Origin: Silurus meridionalis
Taxonomy: Eukaryota; Chordata; Actinopteri; Siluriformes; Siluridae
Reading direction: 5' to 3'
NCBI RefSeq assembly: GCF_014805685.1
Contig: NC_060890.1
Location: 21,077,500-21,141,499, forward strand
Length of the DNA: 64,000 nt
Shown piece after piece: positions 23,046 through 33,695 of the stretch. Position 1 is the stretch's first letter; every line of letters begins with the position of its first letter. The translations under genes and the position numbers were made by a program. Under the pieces are notes generated by a model, which searched no databases, was not told the origin of the DNA, and saw nothing but the letters and a program-made list of their open reading frames with translations.

Positions 23046-23853
23046 GTTCATGTCCCTGACCAAGATGACTCTACCAAATATGAGAGTTTGCACCCCCAAC
23101 CTGAACCCCACAATCGTTTGTCCTCTTTGAAGATTTGCGTCTTTCCTCCCCCTGTCGCTTTTCTGATTAGAAACCACCCTTCTGCTTCTCCTATCCAGAA
23201 CTATGGTGTTTCTATTTTTAAAGTTCTCTGTGCAGGTATGCAGTCTAGACCTGTCCGACACTGGCTGCATAGGCCATTCCACCGATGGGCGAAAGGCTGT
23301 TCACTTGGAGTGTGTGCCCCTGGCAACCTTCGAGGCTCAGCTGATGTGATCGACTTCAACCACTTCCTCTGACCAGTCTGCTATGCTGTTCTGCGCCAGT
23401 ATATGACCATGAAGGGAGCACCCCTGATCAGTAGACACCCAGCAGACCCACTCCGCTGTGAGCTTCATTCCTGGTCGACCCACAGGCTTACCTTTGCACA
23501 GTTTCACATGAGACCAAGGACTGTACTGTCTATTCATCTCAAAAACATGGCACAGACTTTTTTATTTGCCCAAATGTATGGAATCTGTCTCATGCCAATC
23601 AATTTGTAGCTTCACTTTGGTTTCCCTGGGTGTCTAAAACCTGTTTGTAGATTGTTCTGCCACCTCTGTCCAGACGCATATACATGAATATATATATTCA
23701 ATGTATACATATATCTGCCTTTTGTCTCTGCACAGGCTTTACAGGCTCCTGGCTTTACAGGCTCCTGGCGCTCAAATGTTGTTCATGCGTTGTGGGGAAT
23801 GTAGGTGTGTAGAGTGGACGGTTACAGTGTCAGTGGCATATTGGTTGCGGATT
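23046..23853 (+). other. ERV env-to-LTR region
   Basis: About 800 bases lie between the env remnant and the polypurine tract. The longest frame is 94 codons (23088-23372) and I do not recognise it. It could be a remnant of an accessory frame or simply untranslated. Confidence 0.4.
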
Positions 23854-23863
23854 AAGGGGGGAA
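23854..23863 (+). promoter_or_regulatory. ERV polypurine tract
   Basis: The sequence aaggggggaa abuts the TG start of the 3' LTR at 23864, the position required to prime plus-strand synthesis. Confidence 0.8.
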
Positions 23864-24631
23864 TGAAGGATTCAATATTAGCTTATTTGTGTTTGAGTAA
23901 ACATAGCCCATAGGAAAGTCCCACAGGTCATATGACACTCAATAACAACATGTAGGTTGTACGCAGACACAGTGGGAGTCATGAATGGGGAAGTTTATTG
24001 ATATTGCCGTAAAAGGGAATGGAGAACATGTCTTCCGTGAAGCTCGCCCCAAGTGCAGGCCAAAAAAAGGGAATGATACCTCTTCAGTGAAATCTACCAC
24101 ATTTGTGGAAAGCCTAAGCATCCTACTAAAACCATCAAAGTAATAAAGTTAAGAATATATTAAAAAAAATACTAATGAGCTTATGCAAAGTAATAAAATT
24201 GCTAACAAAATAATAATATAGAATAATCTATGAAATAAGGAAAAAGCAACGTACTTACGCATGATCAAATTGCACGGGCAACCAAGCGAAGTAAAATAAT
24301 GAAGTGAAACAGTGGTACACTTCCCAATTTTTGTGGTTCAACCCTCTCAAAGAATTTAAAGATAATGGTAATCAGAATTGACCTTTTGAATGTTGAAATA
24401 TTTGAATGTTAATGATAGTTAAAAATACTTGGGGGAAGGTTTAACATCTGAAAACTTCCAATAATGGTAATAACTTATGGCAACTGAGGAGGGCACAAGT
24501 TTGGGGAGTTATCAATGTTAAGGGTCAAAATGTATAAAAACAGGAGGAAATGCCAGGTGTGGTCAGACCATCGATGTCATGACATGTGGATGCTCTCGGG
24601 TTGATTGTGGTTTGCCGCAATAAACTCTACC
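23864..24631 (+). repeat. ERV 3' LTR, truncated at its 3' end
   Basis: It begins TGAAGGATTCAATATT and matches the 5' LTR up to ataaactctac (24631). The next bases, atccctgaggac, are coding sequence of the Rex1-like LINE. The U5 part present in the 5' LTR is missing, so the right boundary of the provirus was lost. Confidence 0.8.
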
Positions 24632-25211
24632 ATCCCTGAGGACCTCACCTGGTCTCTGAACTCCTTCATCCTGATCAGAAAGGCACAACAGCACCTATAT
24701 TTTCTGAGGTGACTTTAAAAGTCCCGTCTGTGCTACAGGATACTGGAGAACTTTTACCGCTGTACCATTGAGAGTATCCTCACAAACTGCATCTCAGTGT
24801 GGTACAGCAGCTGCACAGCTTCAGACCGTAAAGCCCTTCAGAGGGTGGTGAAATCATCGGTATTGAACTACCCACCTTGAAGAAAAAAAAAAAAAAGCTG
24901 TTTGCAAAGGGCGAGGGGCATCATCAAAGATCCCTCTCACCCCAACCACAGACTGTTTACACTTCTCCCATCGGGCAGACGCTACCATTGTCTCAGAGCC
25001 AGAACAAATAGACTGAAAAATAGCTTCTTCCCTGTGGCTGTTTCTCCACTGAACATCTTATATGGTGTTAACAATCACCACTGCACTGTCACTTTTCTTC
25101 TGTGTTTTGCACTATTTTGCACCACTTTAAAATCATGCATCCTTGCACCACCCAAAAACTTTCCACTTTCCACATTAAACTTCTGTATGTCCAGCAATAT
25201 TTATTCTGTTT

Positions 25212-25280
<69 letters not shown>

Positions 25281-25588
25281 TCATAATGACATTCCTTTTG
25301 TACAGCTATATCTGGTCATACCACTTCATACTGTATCATACTTATATGAAAACCACACTATATATATACCCTTATTCAGTTATATGTACATATTACTACA
25401 CCTTCTGTATAACCTCATACCCTTATTTATTACACTGCCACTGTAAATCAGCTATCTATGCACTTCTGGTTAGATGCTAACTGCATCTCATTGGCTCTGT
25501 ACATGTACCCTGCACAATGACAATAAAGTTTAATCTAATCTAATCTAATCTAATCTAATCTAATCTAATCTAATCTATTCTAATCTAG
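24632..25588 (+). pseudogene. Rex1-like LINE C-terminal region, 3' UTR and tail
   Basis: The sequence resumes with IPEDLTWSLN and RKAQQHLYFLR, then YRILENFYRCTIESILTNCI, the C-terminal part of a Rex1-like RT. A 14-base A run interrupts it at 24882-24895. After the conserved HPNHRLFTLLPSGRRY block (about 24935-24985) comes a 3' UTR with an internal TA repeat (25219-25271) and a (AATCT)n tail at about 25530-25588. This completes the outer LINE of the nest. Confidence 0.78.
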
Positions 25589-26219
<631 letters not shown>

Positions 26220-27300
26220 TGTAGCACTTCTCTACGGATGTAACCCTAGTTCCCTAAAGGAACAAGACGCTGCGTCGAAACACTTTGGGAATGCCCCGCG
26301 TGGTCCACGCTCTGAATCACGTATAAAACCCGCCCAATAGGCAAGTCGTGATGTCATCGGCGGGCGACCCGCTGGTCAGGCAGTTGACTGGGTCCAACTC
26401 GTGGTGCTCACACCACGTGGCAAACAGCTGCCATCTAGCAGCATGGTACCTCCTCGTGGAGGGAGCTCTGGAATGGAGGATGGTTTCAACTACCTCACTA
26501 GAAACTGCACCCCCTCAGGGGCCATAGCCATAGCTTCCATAGATCTGGGTGGGGGTGAACCAGGGTTCCCCCAGCCTGTGGATGGAGATCCATGGGACTT
26601 TAGGGGGCTCCAGGGGTCCACCCCAACTGGGTGCCACCAGGGAGACGTACTCCCTCCCGGCAGATTCTGTCCAAAACTCCTGGGAGCAGCGCGATGGGAG
26701 GGAAGGTGTCTGCACCATAGCATCCAGCCCCAGTGGGGCCGTGTGAGAGAGAGAGAGAGAACCAGATAAGACAGTGAGAGGTCTTCCGAGTCGCAAACAG
26801 ATCTACCTTGGCTCTGTAAAATCTCTGCCATACCTGCTCCACCACCTCGGGTTGGAGCCTCCATTCCCCGGGCCTCAGCCCTTGCATCAAAATGGAGATA
26901 CGACCGGCAGCTCTTTCCAGGCTGTCAGAAAATCTCTCAGGGAAACCAACCACTTGTGGTTGGCCTCTGACCCTCCCAAAGTGGATGGAGTAATGCCCTG
27001 CAGCCATTGGAACCTCCAGAGAGGTGCCGACAAAGCCTCCCGAATAGCGGCGGGTCCCCGCCACCCACAGCGGCTACTCAGGAGGAGATAGGGGGAAGCA
27101 CCCTTTCGAGGGAGGCTGCGCTCCAAGGCACATGCCGTGGCATCCCAAGCCAAGACACCTGATCGGGGAACCAACCTCTCGAGGCTAGTTACTAATTCTC
27201 CCAGAACTGCTGGGGCACAAATCATGTGAAACCCAGTAGAGGCACAGATTTTCCACCGCAGCTCATTATCTGATAATAAACTGTGACCGGACACGCGACC
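26220..27300 (-). mobile_element. DIRS-like retrotransposon fragment (RNase H to tyrosine recombinase)
   Basis: On the minus strand the coding remnants run from RNase H toward a tyrosine recombinase. GEWRLQPEVVEQVWQRFYRA and KVDLFATRKTSHC (about 26790-26880) are followed by APLGLDAMVQT, VSLVAPSW, and a short piece (HSRAPSTR, about 26450-26480) typical of the recombinase N-terminus. This order and wording are those of DIRS elements of fish. Several frames are used and the recombinase core is missing. The stretch at 26225-26345, with acaagacgctgcgtcg, is probably the element's terminal repeat. The assignment rests on remembered DIRS sequences. Confidence 0.6.
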
Positions 27301-27410
27301 CGCTATTCACAGGTAAAACAGTTCACACGTTGAGTCACACGCCCCCCGGACAGTGGCATTAAACAATGCGATTCCACTGAGATTATTACACTTTTAGCTG
27401 CATTTGAAAG

Positions 27411-27527
27411 ATGACCCGCTACACCGGTGAGGAAGCTCTTCAGATGGTTTTGGACAGTGATGAAGAATTTACCTTTTCATCCGAAGAAGATTGCGATTCC
27501 GACGATTCAAGTTGCTACGATGAATAA
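27411..27527 (+). pseudogene. piggyBac transposase, N-terminal exon
   Basis: ATG at 27411 opens 38 codons beginning MTRYTGEEALQMVLDSDEE, followed by a Ser/Asp/Glu-rich stretch. This acidic start with a (R/K)YT.EEAL motif is what I expect at the N-terminus of PGBD4-like transposases. The frame closes at 27525-27527. No clean donor is visible just before the stop, so splicing to the next exon is unclear. Confidence 0.6.
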
Positions 27528-27816
27528 GTTATTTAGTCTTACATTCTGGTCATATAAATCTCATATTGTTTGTAGACATCTCTGCCTAGCTTTTGTCAGC
27601 ATTGCCTTTTAATGTTACAACAAAAATCCGCCAATATCTGCTCATTTCTAACATTAACTGTTTGTAATTGTATGCCCTAAATATTGTTGACGTTATATAA
27701 AGTTATATTTTAGCCTCAGTTCAGTTTTGGTTAGTCTCACTTATCATCCTGAAAGGCTGTTATGTAGTGTTAGCTAGCAGAGATGTTTCAGAATGCTGAG
27801 GTGTAAATGCTATATG

Positions 27817-28453
27817 TACAATGCATGCTAACAAATATATATTGTTCAAGTGTATTTATCATCCTAAAATATATTGTTTGGGTATTTTTAGGAATGTGGC
27901 TGCATCACCCTTGCCTTCACCGAAAACTCACACCAGGCCACGCAGGCGTCGCTCCATTTTGAGTTCGACCGAGAATCATCCTGAGTAAGTACATATTTTA
28001 TATTTTCCTAAATTATATTTAGTTTGAATCATTATTGCATTGTATGTCATATGCAAACAACTTTATCAATTACAATATTATTTGCTCAGCTGTAAATGGT
28101 GATGGTGTAAATGTCTGAGATGCATTATGGTCTATGGCCCATCAACAAACATTTATCTGTCCTATTGCCCATCAACAAATAGGCCTATAGGCTATACAAT
28201 GCATGCTAACAAATATTTATTGTTCAAGTGTATTCTTCGTCCTAAAACACATTGTTTGATTTATTTTTAGGAATGTGGCTGCATCACCCTTGCCTTCACT
28301 GAAAGCTCACACCAGGCCACGCAGGCTTCGCTCCATTTTGAGTGTGACCAAAAATCATCCTGAGTAAGTACATATTTTATATTTTCTTAAATTATATTTA
28401 GTTTGAATCATTTTTGCATTGTATGACATATGCAAACAAATTTACCAATGACA
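27817..28453 (+). repeat. 379-bp tandem duplication carrying a 93-bp exon twice
   Basis: Two copies of one intron-exon-intron unit lie 379 bases apart. Exons at 27892-27984 and 28271-28363 are both flanked by ttttag acceptors and gtaagt donors. Both encode NVAASPLPSP followed by THTRPRR and a short tail. At 93 bases each, the duplication keeps the reading frame. The copies differ at several positions, so it is not recent. Confidence 0.85.
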
Positions 28454-28488
28454 CAATTAATGATGTTCATGTGTCTGTGTGTGTGCAG

Positions 28489-28860
28489 TTTGGTGCATGT
28501 GGGACGTATGGAGAAAACAGGAAAGATTGCCCTCGAAATGCAGATAATTCTCTCTCTAAAAACTCTCCTAGGGGATCCATCAGGTGTATTCGGGATGGGC
28601 CTCTTGTATTTGTGAAGTGGATGGACACACAAGAGGTCTCATTGTGTTCCACCATAAATTCTGCATATACAGGAGACACTGTGCAGAGGAGGGTGAAATT
28701 ACAAGGTAAATGGAAAACAAAGACATTTCCATGCACTGCAATTGTAACTGCATAGAACCAGCACATGGGGGGCGTTGGCCTGTCTGATCAACCAGTACAA
28801 TACTACACAGCACAGCACAAAACAATGAAGTGGTACTGAAAGATTTTTTCTACATTTCTT
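28489..28860 (+). pseudogene. piggyBac transposase, C-terminal part of the DDE domain
   Basis: After an acceptor (gtgtgtgcag) at 28488 the frame reads FGACGTYGENRKDCPRNADN, SPRGSIR and PLVFVKWMDTQEV, then STINSAYTGDTVQRRVK. This is the late part of the piggyBac catalytic domain. A TAG at about 28753-28755 stands where a tyrosine codon is expected, just before NQHMGG, and a frame change follows. The sequence after it still shows the YYTAQHKTMKWY-like region in another frame. The exons that should carry the first two catalytic aspartates are absent between 28363 and 28489. Confidence 0.75.
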
Positions 28861-28964
28861 GGACATCGCTGCCACCAACAGTTTCATTGTGCATAAATAA
28901 CTGTATGGTGACGTGTCCCATAAAGAATTTATGGAACAACTTATTGCCTAGCTTTGTATTGTCA

Positions 28965-29180
28965 CACAGAAAGTAGTGCCAAAATGGACCAACTCTGATC
29001 ATGTACCAGTTCCAGGAGCTGAACTGTCCTCTGATGTCAGAAATGTTGCCACTGCTGGCCGCAAGAGCTGTGTACATTGCAAAACATTGCATGGTAAGCA
29101 CCACAAAACACCATGGAAATGCTTGGCGTGCGATGTTCACCTGTGTCTTCAGTTGAACAGGAACTGCTTTCAATAGTGGC
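28965..29180 (+). pseudogene. piggyBac C-terminal cysteine-rich zinc-binding domain
   Basis: The frame 28976-29176 contains CVHCKTLHGKHHKTPWKCLA followed by CDVHLC and NCFQ. This is the CxxC...CxxC...C...C pattern of the C-terminal cysteine-rich domain that binds piggyBac terminal repeats. It ends at a TAG at 29174-29176. The spacing of cysteines and histidines is intact. Confidence 0.72.
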
Positions 29181-29231
29181 ACAGGGATTTTGCATAGTAT
29201 TGTAGTGTATTGTTTTATTGTTATTGTTGCA

Positions 29232-29234
<3 letters not shown>

Positions 29235-29268
<34 letters not shown>
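29235..29268. repeat. (TA)n at the Tc1 insertion point
   Basis: A TA run of about 17 units directly abuts the left Tc1 terminal repeat; TA also lies at the right end (39109 onward). Tc1 inserts at TA. Confidence 0.85.
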
Positions 29269-29272
<4 letters not shown>

Positions 29273-29488
29273 GTGAGGAAAATAAGTATTTGAACACCCT
29301 GCTATTTTGCAAGTTCTCCCACTTAGAAATCATGGAGGGGTCTGAAATTGTCATCGTAGTTGCATGTCCACTGTGAGAGACATAATATAAAAAAAAAAAA
29401 ATCCATAAATCACAATGTATGGTTTTTTAACTATTTATTTGTATGATACAGCTGCAAATAAGTATTTGAACACCTGAGAAAATCAATG

Positions 29489-30290
29489 TTAATATTTGGT
29501 ACAGTAGCCTTTGTTTGCAATTACAGAGGTCAAACGCTTCCTGTAGTTTTTCACGAGGTTTGCACACACTGCAGGAGGGATTTTGGCCCACTCCTCCACA
29601 CAGATCTTCTCTAGATCAGTCAGGTTTCTGGCCTGTCGCTGAGAAACACGGAGTTTGAGCTCCCTCCAGAGATTTTCTATTGGGTTTAGGTCTGGAGACT
29701 GGCTAGGCCACGCCAGAACCTTGATATGCTTCTTACAGAGCCACTCCTTGGTTATCCTGGCTGTGTGCTTCAGGTCATTGTCATGTTGGAAGACCCAGCC
29801 TCGACCCATCTTCAATGCCCTAACTGAGGGAAGGAGGTTGTTCCCCAAAATCTCGCAATACATGGCCCCGGTCATCCTCTCCTTAATACAGTGCAGTCAC
29901 CCTGTCCCATGTGCAGAAAAACACCCCCAAAAGCATGATGCTACCACCCCCATGCTTCACAGTAGGGATGGTGTTCTTGGAATGGTACTCATCAGTCTTC
30001 TTCCTCCAAACACGTTTAGTGGAATTATGACCCAAAAATTTTGGTCTCATCTGACCACATGACTTTCTCCCATGACTCCTTTGGATCATCCAAATGGTCA
30101 TTGGCAAACTTAAGACGTGCCTGGACATGTGCTGGTTTAAGCAGGGGAACCTTCAGTGCCATGCATGATTTCAAACAATGACATCTTAGTGTATTACCAA
30201 CAGTAACCTTGGAAACGGTGGTCCCAGCTCTTTTCAGGTCATTGACCAGCTCCTCCCGTGTAGTTCTGGGCTGATTTCTCACCTTCTTTA
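29489..30290 (-). pseudogene. Tc1 transposase, catalytic half
   Basis: Read from 30290 downward: RNQPRTTREELVNDLKRAGT, then VMWSDETKIFG (first catalytic aspartate), [21 protein letters not shown] (second aspartate) and [13 protein letters not shown] (third acidic residue, E), as in DD34E transposases. Two frame changes, near 30030 and 29880, break it into three frames. The last frame ends at 29489 with ANKGYCTKY. All three acidic residues survive. Confidence 0.85.
30287..30290. repeat. 4-bp target duplication of the Gypsy element (left)
   Basis: ttta here is repeated at 38524-38527, on the far side of the Gypsy element. Confidence 0.7.
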
Positions 30291-31672
30291 TGTAGTGAGG
30301 TCCTTTATGGGGCCTTTTATCTTAAAATGTACCTTTTTTTTAAAAGCATAAAAAAAAGCGTAGCCCCTTTAAGAGGTAGGCCCCAGTGAGTGCATTGCCC
30401 CTTTAAGAGGAAGTGTCCCGATTAGCGTGAGCGAATGAACAAATGCTTCGGATTCCGTACTCTTATAAAGGGTCTGAGCAGCTGTGAGGAATGGTTGCTG
30501 CTTGATTGTCTGTTTGTTTCATCGTCAGATTTCTTCTCTAATAAGGTGAGCAATCGATGTTTTCTTTTGTGTTCAGGTAGAAAGAAGTATTGTTTTATGG
30601 GGTTTTTCTCTTCCATAGGCTGCGTTTATCCTTCATGTGCAAGTGTTGTGCATTTAATAAGAGGTAAGGAGGATAATTTTCCCTTTTGGTGTTTGGTTGC
30701 TATCCTGCTTTTTAATCTGTAAGAGTTTGGTTTTAGGGTGATCAGATTTGCTCTTTGGCGGCTGGACTGTGGATGTGCTGTTTGTTTGCCATTTGAGTGT
30801 GGTATTGTTGTGCAGGCCTGGTTAAACGGAGGGGTTCGTAGGGTTTTTTTTTAATAAATAATGTGGTTTTTTTTTAGTTATGATGTGATTATGCAGTTCT
30901 AATGTTTTATTTTGTTTTTTTTAGGAACTGCATTTGGTCACTGCTGTCCTTCTTTACCCTTTATTTTTGGGTTTTGTGATTTAATGTTTGTTTGGTTTTC
31001 TTTATTTAAGGCACCCATCACGTTGTATGGATGCTGTGTTTAGCTGATTGTTAAAAAGACTATAGGGGGATTGTTTGCAGATATTTTACTGTATGATAAC
31101 TGATTTTGTGTATCTGTTCCTTTCCAGTGGATCACCTGGGAGCACTGGTTGGATTGTGGGTGTTGGTCCTTCGATGGTGGAATCTGTGCTACGGTTTACA
31201 CTGCATGCTGTGTGAATTTTATGAATTTACGGTGTGTGGCACTTTGCGTGTGTGTGGGTGTGCGCTTGCGTGTGTGTGTTGATGTGTTTTTCTTTACAGG
31301 CACCATTTTGGGTGAACCTTTTGGGGTTAAAGTGGGCCTGCACCCATGGCCTGTCAGTCTTCCTTTGTATCCACTGGAATGTTTGGTGTTAATTGGTAAT
31401 TGTAACAGTTGGTATCCTTTTAATATGATTCATGTTGCAGATTTAAATAAAATAAGGTACCAATAATAAAGGTTTATATTTTAACTGATTCTGGATGTGT
31501 TGAGGAGGTTAATAAAATTCAACACTAAAATAAGAAATCTGTCTCTGTTCCTTTTTATTTGGTACACACTGAACCTGTTTAATTTAAATTAGTATTTCCC
31601 ATGGGTAGATCCCAGGGTGGCGTAGTCGAGTAACAAGTACATATTGGGGTCTTTTGGGCCCCTCACGCTACA
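30291..31672 (+). repeat. Gypsy 1, 5' LTR
   Basis: TGTAGTGAGG to ...CACGCTACA, 1382 bases. It includes T-rich tracts, a possible AATAAA (31447-31452 region) and, near its end, ggtggcgtagtcgag, which resembles the primer-binding site that follows the LTR. Differences from the 3' LTR cluster in homopolymer runs and the TG-rich part near 31240-31280. Confidence 0.9.
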
Positions 31673-31675
31673 ATC

Positions 31676-31693
31676 TGGCGTAGTCGGCAGGAT
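31676..31693 (+). promoter_or_regulatory. Gypsy 1 primer-binding site
   Basis: TGGCGTAGTCGGCAGGAT starts three bases after the LTR, the expected position. I did not assign the tRNA. Confidence 0.7.
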
Positions 31694-31878
31694 GTGTATA
31701 AACAGAGACATTTTTCTTTATTTTTGTCCCCCTGTAGTTCTTTTTGGTTGTGGTTGTGTTTTTTTTTTTTTTTTTTTTTTTTTTGTTTGTTTAGAAGGAC
31801 AGCGGTGTATCAAACTTCACTATTCAACAAGCATTGTAAGAGGCTTCTGGTGGACACGATTTCCTGGTCTTCATTAAG

Positions 31879-32990
31879 ATGGACAACGAGCTGCAGGAGC
31901 TTCGAGACTTGGTGATCCAGTTAAGGGCAGAAAATGAGAGACTTGTACATGAACGGACTGAGGTGACATTAGTACCTTCATCAGGGGCCTCTGATTCTAA
32001 CAACCCTGGTTCACATAATAATTTTACCCCAACAACGGGCTCTGAACGTCTTTTATATGTGCCACGAGAGAGAAAATGTCCCTTGTTCCGTGGTAATGTA
32101 GGGCTCAATATTGTTGAATGGATTGAAGAGGTACGTGCAAGTATTCGGCTCGACATTTAGCCCCAATAGATCAAGCTTATTTTATTTATGATCATTTGGA
32201 GGGAGAAGCTAAAAATGAAATAAGGTATAGATCTAAGGAAGAGCGGGAAGATCCTGAAAAGATCTTGTCCATTTTGCAAGAACTATATGGTTGTTCTCAA
32301 TCTTATGTTGCCTTACAGGAGGACTTTTCTCTAGGAAGCAGCTAGAGGGAGAGTCCTTACAAGAGTATTCACATGCCCTGTTTAGTTTAATGGAAAGAGT
32401 GGTTAAGTGTGCACCTAATGGACTGCCTAATTCTGCTGTTTTACTTAGAGATCAGTTTGTTGAACATGTTAATGATCCTAATCTTCGCAGGACTTTGAAG
32501 CAGACGGTCCGAGCTAAACCAGGTTGCACACTACTTGATGTAAGGGCTGAAGCAATTCGATGGGAACGGGAAGGTAGACCTATTATTGATAGGGCTAGGA
32601 GTCATTCTGTTCCATCCATTTGTGCCATACAGACTTTTAAGGATAATAGTGTACAGCAGCAGCCCTCTATCCAGATATCTGAATTAGCAGAATTGAAAGA
32701 GATGATGTTGAAACAACAGCAACAGCTTAATGAACTTTCTGAACGGTTTATGTCTTTGCAGCAACCTCGTACACACACTTCACTGTCACGTAATGCCCCA
32801 ATAATATGTAGACGTTGTCAGCAGCCGGGCCATTTGCTAGTAGTTGTGATAATGAGCGTGTTTTGCAGGCTCGGCACCATCAGCCTCGTGTGCAGCCTCG
32901 CCCGCCACAGAATGTGGCTTCCAATCAGCCGACGGAAAACTAGCACCCTCTGTTTTGCAGAGCCACAGAGCAGAAGGGGATATTACTGGC
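31879..32990 (+). pseudogene. Gypsy 1 gag, frameshifted
   Basis: The protein starts at ATG 31879 (MDNELQELRDLVIQLRAENE), a leucine-rich coiled coil. It continues into a capsid-like region where the frame changes near 32150 (LYVPRERKCPLFRGN lies upstream, DHLEGEAKNEIRYRS downstream). Another change or stop near 32320-32340 precedes SLQEYSHALFSLMERVVK. A zinc knuckle begins CRRCQQPGH at about 32808-32834, but the frame shifts within it, so its last His/Cys lie in another frame. This architecture is typical for a Gypsy gag. Confidence 0.75.
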
Positions 32991-33695
32991 TCAAGGTTGC
33001 CCAGTCCTGTAAGTAATGAGACTGTTTCTCAATTAGTTGGTATGTGTCCATCAATTACTGTGACAATGGGGGGAGTGCAAGTAAAATGTCTTTTAGACAC
33101 TGGGTCGATGGTTTCTACCATTTCTGATACCTATTTTTTTCAGCATTTTTCACAAGTTCCTCATGCATGTCAGTGGTTACAGCTTAAGGCCGCTAACGGT
33201 CTTGACATTCCTTACATTGGGTATGTGGAGCTTGATGTTCAAGTACTGGATAGGGTTATTCCTAAGCGTGGCATCCTGGTGGTGCGAGGCCCTCAAACCT
33301 CTACATCCACAACTTGCGTGCCTGGTGTGTTGGGCATGAATATTATAAGGGAATGTTACACTGAGTTATTTGGGCACTACGGTCCGGATTTATTTGCCCT
33401 CCCACAGGTCACGCAGGCTCCTGATGTTTTGCAACAAGCCCTTCAGTTATGCCATCAAACTCAGCCTGAGCGTACTGGGTGTTTGGCTAGGGTTAGGGGT
33501 AGATATGCTATGTCTGTCCCTGCTGAGTCTGTGAGGTTTATTGCAGTTACATGCTCCCAGCAGGTGTTTTCATTAGCTAATACTGCACTTTTTGAGCCGT
33601 CTTCTGGATGTACTTCTCTTCCGTCAGGTCTAGTACTTTATCCAGCTGTAGTCAAGGTTTGTAGGGTACAGCCTATGTCCCGTAGTGAATGTTAA
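32955..33695 (+). pseudogene. Gypsy 1 aspartic protease region
   Basis: The frame contains VKCLLDTGSMVSTISDTYF (about 33082-33138), with the catalytic D-T-G triad of a retroviral-type protease. Downstream, GVLGMNIIRECY is the second conserved protease block (G-M-N-I-I). The frame closes at 33693-33695, where it overlaps the next pol frame, so a frameshift separates protease from RT. Confidence 0.78.

Larger units (their letters stand above)
12713..24631 (+). mobile_element. Endogenous retrovirus, class I (gamma/epsilon-like), degenerate provirus
   Basis: Two related LTR sequences (12713-13574 and 23864-24631) bound a 10.3-kb interior holding gag-like, RT, RNase H, integrase C-terminal and env-like remnants in the order gag-pol-env. 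The CX6CC motif in the env transmembrane part and the capsid and pol wording point to gamma-type retroviruses of fish. The provirus is inactive: all genes are broken, the integrase core is gone, no protease motif is visible and a hAT element splits the RT. The 3' LTR lacks its last ~115 bases. Confidence 0.85.
5835..25588 (+). mobile_element. Rex1-like LINE (host of a large nest), three separated pieces
   Basis: Three plus-strand pieces of one LINE lie in the correct order: 5835-6191 (linker between endonuclease and RT), 11946-12712 (RT) and 24632-25588 (C-terminal region, 3' UTR and a pentamer tail). An L2 element fills the first gap and an ERV the second. The family is the fish CR1-group LINE usually labelled Rex1/Babar. 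I base this on the RT wording (FADDT catalytic box, [11 protein letters not shown] block) and on similarity to the second, minus-strand copy at 47.9-55.56 kb. The 5' part including the endonuclease is absent. Compared with the second copy, sequence is missing at both gaps. Confidence 0.75.

Noticed and set aside
23088..23372. 94-codon frame after the ERV envelope as an accessory gene
   Set aside because: It has no motif, no sign of a start context, and its neighbours are decayed; it is likely chance within the 3' region.
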